A stretch of DNA of 64,000 nucleotides. It comes from Streptomyces sp. M41(2017) (GTDB taxonomy: Bacteria; Actinomycetota; Actinomycetes; Streptomycetales; Streptomycetaceae). Shown one piece after another: positions 60,801-64,000 of this stretch (positions are counted from its first letter, which is position 1; each line of letters begins with the position of its first letter). Position numbers and translations under genes: made by a program. The stretch is from NCBI RefSeq assembly GCF_002078175.1, contig NZ_MWFK01000001.1:4278001-4342000 (forward strand), given 5' to 3'. The notes under the pieces are model-generated. The model worked only from the letters and a program-made list of their open reading frames with translations, searched no databases and was not told where the DNA came from.

Positions 60801-61694
60801 TCACGACCGAGCGTCCGGACGTGCCGTCCGGCCCACCAGCGCCTCCGCCAGGAGGTCCGCGAACTCGACCGGGTGTTCCAGACAGCCGAGGTGGCCGCCG
60901 GGGAAGTCGAGCAGCGTGGCCCCCGTGGCCGCGGCGAGCGACTCGGCCGTACGGCGCGGGAGTTGCCCCCCGGAGGCGCGGCCCGCGCCGAGGACGAACC
61001 GGTCGGACAGCTCCTTGAGCCCGTCCACGTCCGGCGCGCGCGTGGCGAACGGGCGCAGGACGTGGGCCAGGAAGACGGCCATCGGGGTGTCCGCGGGGAT
61101 CTCCGCGGGCCCGGCCGTCCGCGCGCCGGGCAGAGGTCCGTCCGGCGTCTCCGCGGGCTCCGCGCTCGCGTCCTTCCGGCCGCTCGCCGCGCCTCCCCAG
61201 GCCCGGCCCTCCAGGCCCGCGGCCAGCCGCGCCGTCGCCACCGAAGGGCCCTCCGTGCGGCAGAGCCGGCCCACTTCCCCGACCATCGCGATCTGGGCCT
61301 CCGCGTCCGGCAGCACGGTGACGCTCGGCGGTTCGTGGGCCACCACCCGGCGCAGCCGCTCGGGGTGCCGGGCCAGCAGGTCGAGGGCCACGATGGCGCC
61401 CGAGCTGCTGCCGAAGACGTACGCCGACTCGCCGTCCGGGAGGACGGAGCCGAGGAGCCGGTGGGCGTCGTCGCTCCAGTCCTCCACGCGCTGGTCGCCG
61501 ACCGGGCCGTCCAGCGGTGTGTGCGCCAGACCGAGCGGGTCGAACGTCACCACGGTGAACCGCTCGCGGAGCCGGTCCGTGAGGCCCTCCAGGCCCATGG
61601 GGTGGCCTGCCCCTCCCGGTACGACCAGCAGTACGGGACCGCTGCCGCGCACCTCGTGGTGGTACGCGCGTGATCGGTGCGCGGGGTCGTTCAT
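60801..61694 (-). CDS. Alpha/beta-fold hydrolase
   Basis: A cytosolic hydrolase of 297 residues. The nucleophile elbow is GSSSG (YVFGSSSGAIVALDLL) and the C-terminal His is in FPGGHLGCLEHP. The oxyanion region is LLVVPGGAGHPMG. A cap of about 75 residues between has an unusual Gly/Ala/Pro-rich loop (GGAASGRKDASAEPAETP). Such proteins act as esterases, lactonases or haloperoxidase-like enzymes; the substrate is unknown. The ATG at 61694 was chosen by its normal N-terminus and a weak GAGG upstream. The lacZ gene lies behind it on the same strand, separated by a terminator. Confidence 0.88.
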   Translation of the reverse strand: MNDPAHRSRAYHHEVRGSGPVLLVVPGGAGHPMGLEGLTDRLRERFTVVTFDPLGLAHTPLDGPVGDQRVEDWSDDAHRLLGSVLPDGESAYVFGSSSGAIVALDLLARHPERLRRVVAHEPPSVTVLPDAEAQIAMVGEVGRLCRTEGPSVATARLAAGLEGRAWGGAASGRKDASAEPAETPDGPLPGARTAGPAEIPADTPMAVFLAHVLRPFATRAPDVDGLKELSDRFVLGAGRASGGQLPRRTAESLAAATGATLLDFPGGHLGCLEHPVEFADLLAEALVGRTARPDARS

Positions 61695-61833
61695 CGTCCT
61701 CGTCCCTTGTCGTCCGTGAACCGGTCTCCGGCGTCCCGATGTGGCACACCGGCCTTCTCCGGCCGGTCCACCGGCAGATCGTAGGTGCGGCCGGGCACGC
61801 AACTCCACGGAATTCCGCCCCGGCGGACGCGAC

Positions 61834-61866
61834 CGGGCCGGACGGGTCGAGGACCCGCCCGGCCCG
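61834..61866 (-). terminator. Terminator after lacZ
   Basis: A 15-bp inverted repeat with one mismatch (61834-61848 with 61852-61866) and a 3-base loop. It lies 56 bases past the lacZ stop on the minus strand and before the hydrolase gene. Confidence 0.75.
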
Positions 61867-61922
61867 TCGGTCCGGTCCGGGCGCCAGGCGTCGCCGGGCA
61901 GGCGAGACCTTGCGGATCCGCC

Positions 61923-64000
61923 CTAGCGGACGCCCGAGAAGACGAACGAGAACTCCGCAGGTTCCGCGTCCAGCCGGTACGGCGGAAGCACACCGGGACC
62001 GCACGACTGGGAGCCGATCCCCTGCTGGCCGTGGTCGAGGTTGACCCAGACCGTGTCGCCGGCCCGGAGATCCGACAAGTGGTCCGCCGCGTCCAGTTGT
62101 TCGGTCGTCCAGCGTCGTGCCGTGAACCAGAACCGCGGATCGCCCTCGACACGCAGACCGCCGATCTCCGCCCAGCGGACGTCGGGCCGGGCACCGTTCT
62201 CCTGCGGGCGCACGTACGGGGTCTGCAGGGCGTCCACGGTCGACTCCCACCGGCCGCTCATGGAGGCCGTCCCGGTGTCGGGGTAGCCCTCGCCCGGGCC
62301 GCCGCCGAACCAGGTCACGCGATCCGCCGGGCCGGAGAGCCCGAGCCGGACGCCGAGCCGGGGCAACGGCAGCCTCCAGTCGCCCTCGGGTGCCACGGAC
62401 ACGGTCAGCCGCAGCCGGGTGCCGTCGGACGTCCAGCGGTACACCGTGCGCAGGCCGACCGCGCGGGCGGCGGGCGCCACCCTGGTCCGTACGGTCAACG
62501 CGTCCTCGCCCGGCTCCACCGCGTCCAGCCGGTGCCGCATCCGGTGCAGGCCCAGCGCGCGCCAGAGCGGACCGAAGCGGGCGTCGGGCTGCCAGTGCGC
62601 GCCGTTGTCGTTGTCGGTCGGGGCCCGCCACACGTCCAGCCGCAGCCCCGTGACACCGACACCGCCGAGGGTGAGCGGCTCCCCGGTGCGGGCGTCGAAG
62701 GTGCCCGGTCCCAGGGTGATGACGCCGTCACCGGCCACCGGGGCGACGAACCGCCCGAGGGGCGCGGACACGGCCTCGGCGGAGGGGAGTTGGGCCCAGG
62801 CGATCTCATGGCCGCGGGGCGCCCACGCCGTGTCCTCGGCGAGGACCGCCCGTACGGTCCAGTGCGCCTCGGCGCCCGCCGGGTCCACGGGCGGCGCGGG
62901 GAGTTTCACGTCCGCCGACTCGCCGGGGGCCAGCTCGGGCACCTGGAGGGCGCCCGTCGCGACGGTCTCGCCGTCCACCTGGTAGGACCAGGAGAAGGCG
63001 AGCGCGGCGAGGTCGGCGAAGTCGTAGCCGTTGGTGACGCGCACGACGCCGTCGGCACGGGCGGCGTCCAGAGGCCGGTCCAACACCCCTTCCCCGTCCC
63101 GGAGCCGGTCCGGTCCGGGGAGGCCGGACGTCCCGCCGGTGTCGATGCGGACGGGTTCGATCACCTTCTTGTACTCGACGAGCCCGGGGGAGGGTGTCCG
63201 GTCCGGGAAGAGCAACCCGTCGCAGACGAAGTTCCCGTCGTGCAGTTCCTCGCCGAAGTCGCCGCCGTACGCGAACCCGTGGCGCTCGTCCTTGATGCCG
63301 TGGTCGATCCACTCCCAGATGAAGCCGCCCTGGACCCGGTCGTACGCGGTGAACAGTCGCTGGTAGTCGGCGAGACCGCCGGGACCGTTGCCCATGGCGT
63401 GGCCGTACTCGCAGAGGATGAAGGGGAGCCCGCGTCGCTTCGCGTCGCCGTCGTCCTCGTGGCGGCCGATGCGCTCGACCTCGGCGTGATCGGCGTACAT
63501 GCGCGAATAGACGTCCGTGTCCCGGCAGGTGGCGTCACCCTCGTAGTGGATGAGGCGTGAGCCGTCGCGGTCCCGGATCCAGTCGGCCATCGCGGTCAGT
63601 CCCCGTCCCGTGCCCGCTTCGTTGCCGAGCGACCACATCACGACGGACGGATGGTTCTTGTCGCGCTCGACCATGCGGGCCGCCCGGTCGAGAAGGGCGG
63701 GCGTCCAGCGGTCGTCGTCGACGGGGTTGCCCTGCCAGCCCTCCTCGGTGAAGCCGTGGGTCTCCAGGTCGCACTCGTCGACGACCCACAGGCCGTAGGT
63801 GTCGCACAGGTCGAGGAAGGCGGGATGCGGCGGGTAGTGCGAGGTACGGACGGCGTTGATGTTGTGCCGCTTCATCAGCAGCACGTCGGCGAGCATCGTC
63901 TCCGCGTCGAGGGCGCGGCCCCTCTCCGGGTGCCACTCGTGCCGGTTGACGCCCTTGAACAGCACCGCGCGGCCGTTGACCGTGATCTGTCCGTCCCGCA
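61923..64000 (-). CDS. lacZ: GH2 beta-galactosidase, C-terminal part (5' end outside window)
   Basis: A cytosolic GH2 enzyme that cleaves beta-galactosides. About 692 codons are present to the window edge; full LacZ proteins are about 1,000 residues, so roughly 300 are missing. The acid/base Glu is in MWSLGNEAGTG and the nucleophile Glu in FILCEYGHAMGNG. LLMKRHNINAVRTSHYPPHP lies before them. The C-terminal domain starts near TLGPGTFDARTG and includes RAPTDNDNGAHWQPD, WFGGGPGEGYPD and GQQGIGSQSCGP, as in LacZ domain 5. The frame is open through base 64000, where ITVNGRAVLFKG reads correctly. The gene ends at the terminator at 61834-61866. Confidence 0.95.
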   Translation of the reverse strand, partial: RDGQITVNGRAVLFKGVNRHEWHPERGRALDAETMLADVLLMKRHNINAVRTSHYPPHPAFLDLCDTYGLWVVDECDLETHGFTEEGWQGNPVDDDRWTPALLDRAARMVERDKNHPSVVMWSLGNEAGTGRGLTAMADWIRDRDGSRLIHYEGDATCRDTDVYSRMYADHAEVERIGRHEDDGDAKRRGLPFILCEYGHAMGNGPGGLADYQRLFTAYDRVQGGFIWEWIDHGIKDERHGFAYGGDFGEELHDGNFVCDGLLFPDRTPSPGLVEYKKVIEPVRIDTGGTSGLPGPDRLRDGEGVLDRPLDAARADGVVRVTNGYDFADLAALAFSWSYQVDGETVATGALQVPELAPGESADVKLPAPPVDPAGAEAHWTVRAVLAEDTAWAPRGHEIAWAQLPSAEAVSAPLGRFVAPVAGDGVITLGPGTFDARTGEPLTLGGVGVTGLRLDVWRAPTDNDNGAHWQPDARFGPLWRALGLHRMRHRLDAVEPGEDALTVRTRVAPAARAVGLRTVYRWTSDGTRLRLTVSVAPEGDWRLPLPRLGVRLGLSGPADRVTWFGGGPGEGYPDTGTASMSGRWESTVDALQTPYVRPQENGARPDVRWAEIGGLRVEGDPRFWFTARRWTTEQLDAADHLSDLRAGDTVWVNLDHGQQGIGSQSCGPGVLPPYRLDAEPAEFSFVFSGVR

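Noticed and set aside
1..64000. tRNA, rRNA, insertion sequences and prophage genes
   Set aside because: No cloverleaf, rRNA-like stretch, transposase, integrase or terminal inverted repeats were recognised on either strand.

Overview
The window is a high-GC actinobacterial chromosome segment, almost certainly Streptomyces. The third codon positions are nearly all G or C, GTG starts are common, the rare leucine codon TTA appears in only two genes, and many genes look leaderless. The segment opens inside a geosmin synthase gene and carries a sulfate-assimilation operon. I see no tRNA, rRNA, CRISPR array, insertion sequence or prophage gene. It reads as core chromosome with some local decay.

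Left part (1-21.6 kb): the geosmin synthase (5' end cut off by the window) ends at a strong terminator. It is followed by a PDZ membrane protein, an M24 aminopeptidase and a degenerate APH-like protein. Next come the genes that turn glycogen into trehalose (treZ at 5.3-7.0 kb; treY and glgX/treX at 12.3-17.0 kb). They are interrupted by a DUF1707/FHA protein, two convergent paralogous M14 carboxypeptidases and a cytochrome P450 whose 3' end overlaps treY. Two adjacent secreted-protein genes then appear to encode the two halves of a copper amine oxidase. A SAV2148-type protein and a DEDDh exonuclease close this part.

Middle part (21.6-33 kb): an intact APH-family gene, then a sugar ABC transporter whose two permease genes have been fused out of frame by an internal deletion while the lipoprotein gene stays open. 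Next are an OleD/Mgt-type glycosyltransferase with a palindrome inside its promoter, a tandem-repeat patch with a terminator, a CDP-alcohol phosphatidyltransferase, an MMPL exporter, and small housekeeping-type genes (DUF1697, NTF2-like, ketopantoate reductase-like).

Sulfur operon (32.6-42.2 kb, minus strand): a 27-residue leader peptide, sulfite reductase (sir), a 59-residue zinc ribbon, cysH, cysC, cysD, cysN, a possible 34-codon ORF, an SsuABC-type importer, and a CbiX/SirB chelatase. Five of the genes are chained by four-base ATGA overlaps. The set covers sulfate activation, reduction to sulfide, organosulfur or related uptake, and probably iron insertion into the siroheme that sir needs.

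Right part (42.3-64 kb): a GNAT acetyltransferase, a secreted protein, an AcoR-like GAF regulator with a TTA codon, an AidB-like acyl-CoA dehydrogenase divergent from a YihY/BrkB membrane protein across only 17 bp, an NmrA-type protein opposite an AraC regulator, a second AraC-type protein, VOC and ThuA-like proteins, a carboxylesterase, homocysteine S-methyltransferase, a SAM methyltransferase, a DUF2264 protein behind a LacI-type operator, a rhomboid protease, a PEP mutase-like enzyme, an alpha/beta hydrolase, and a GH2 beta-galactosidase cut by the window end. The most notable items are the split amine oxidase, the permease deletion-fusion, the cysteine leader peptide, and the divergent leaderless pair sharing one -10 box. 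Function calls rest on motif recognition by eye; no search was run.
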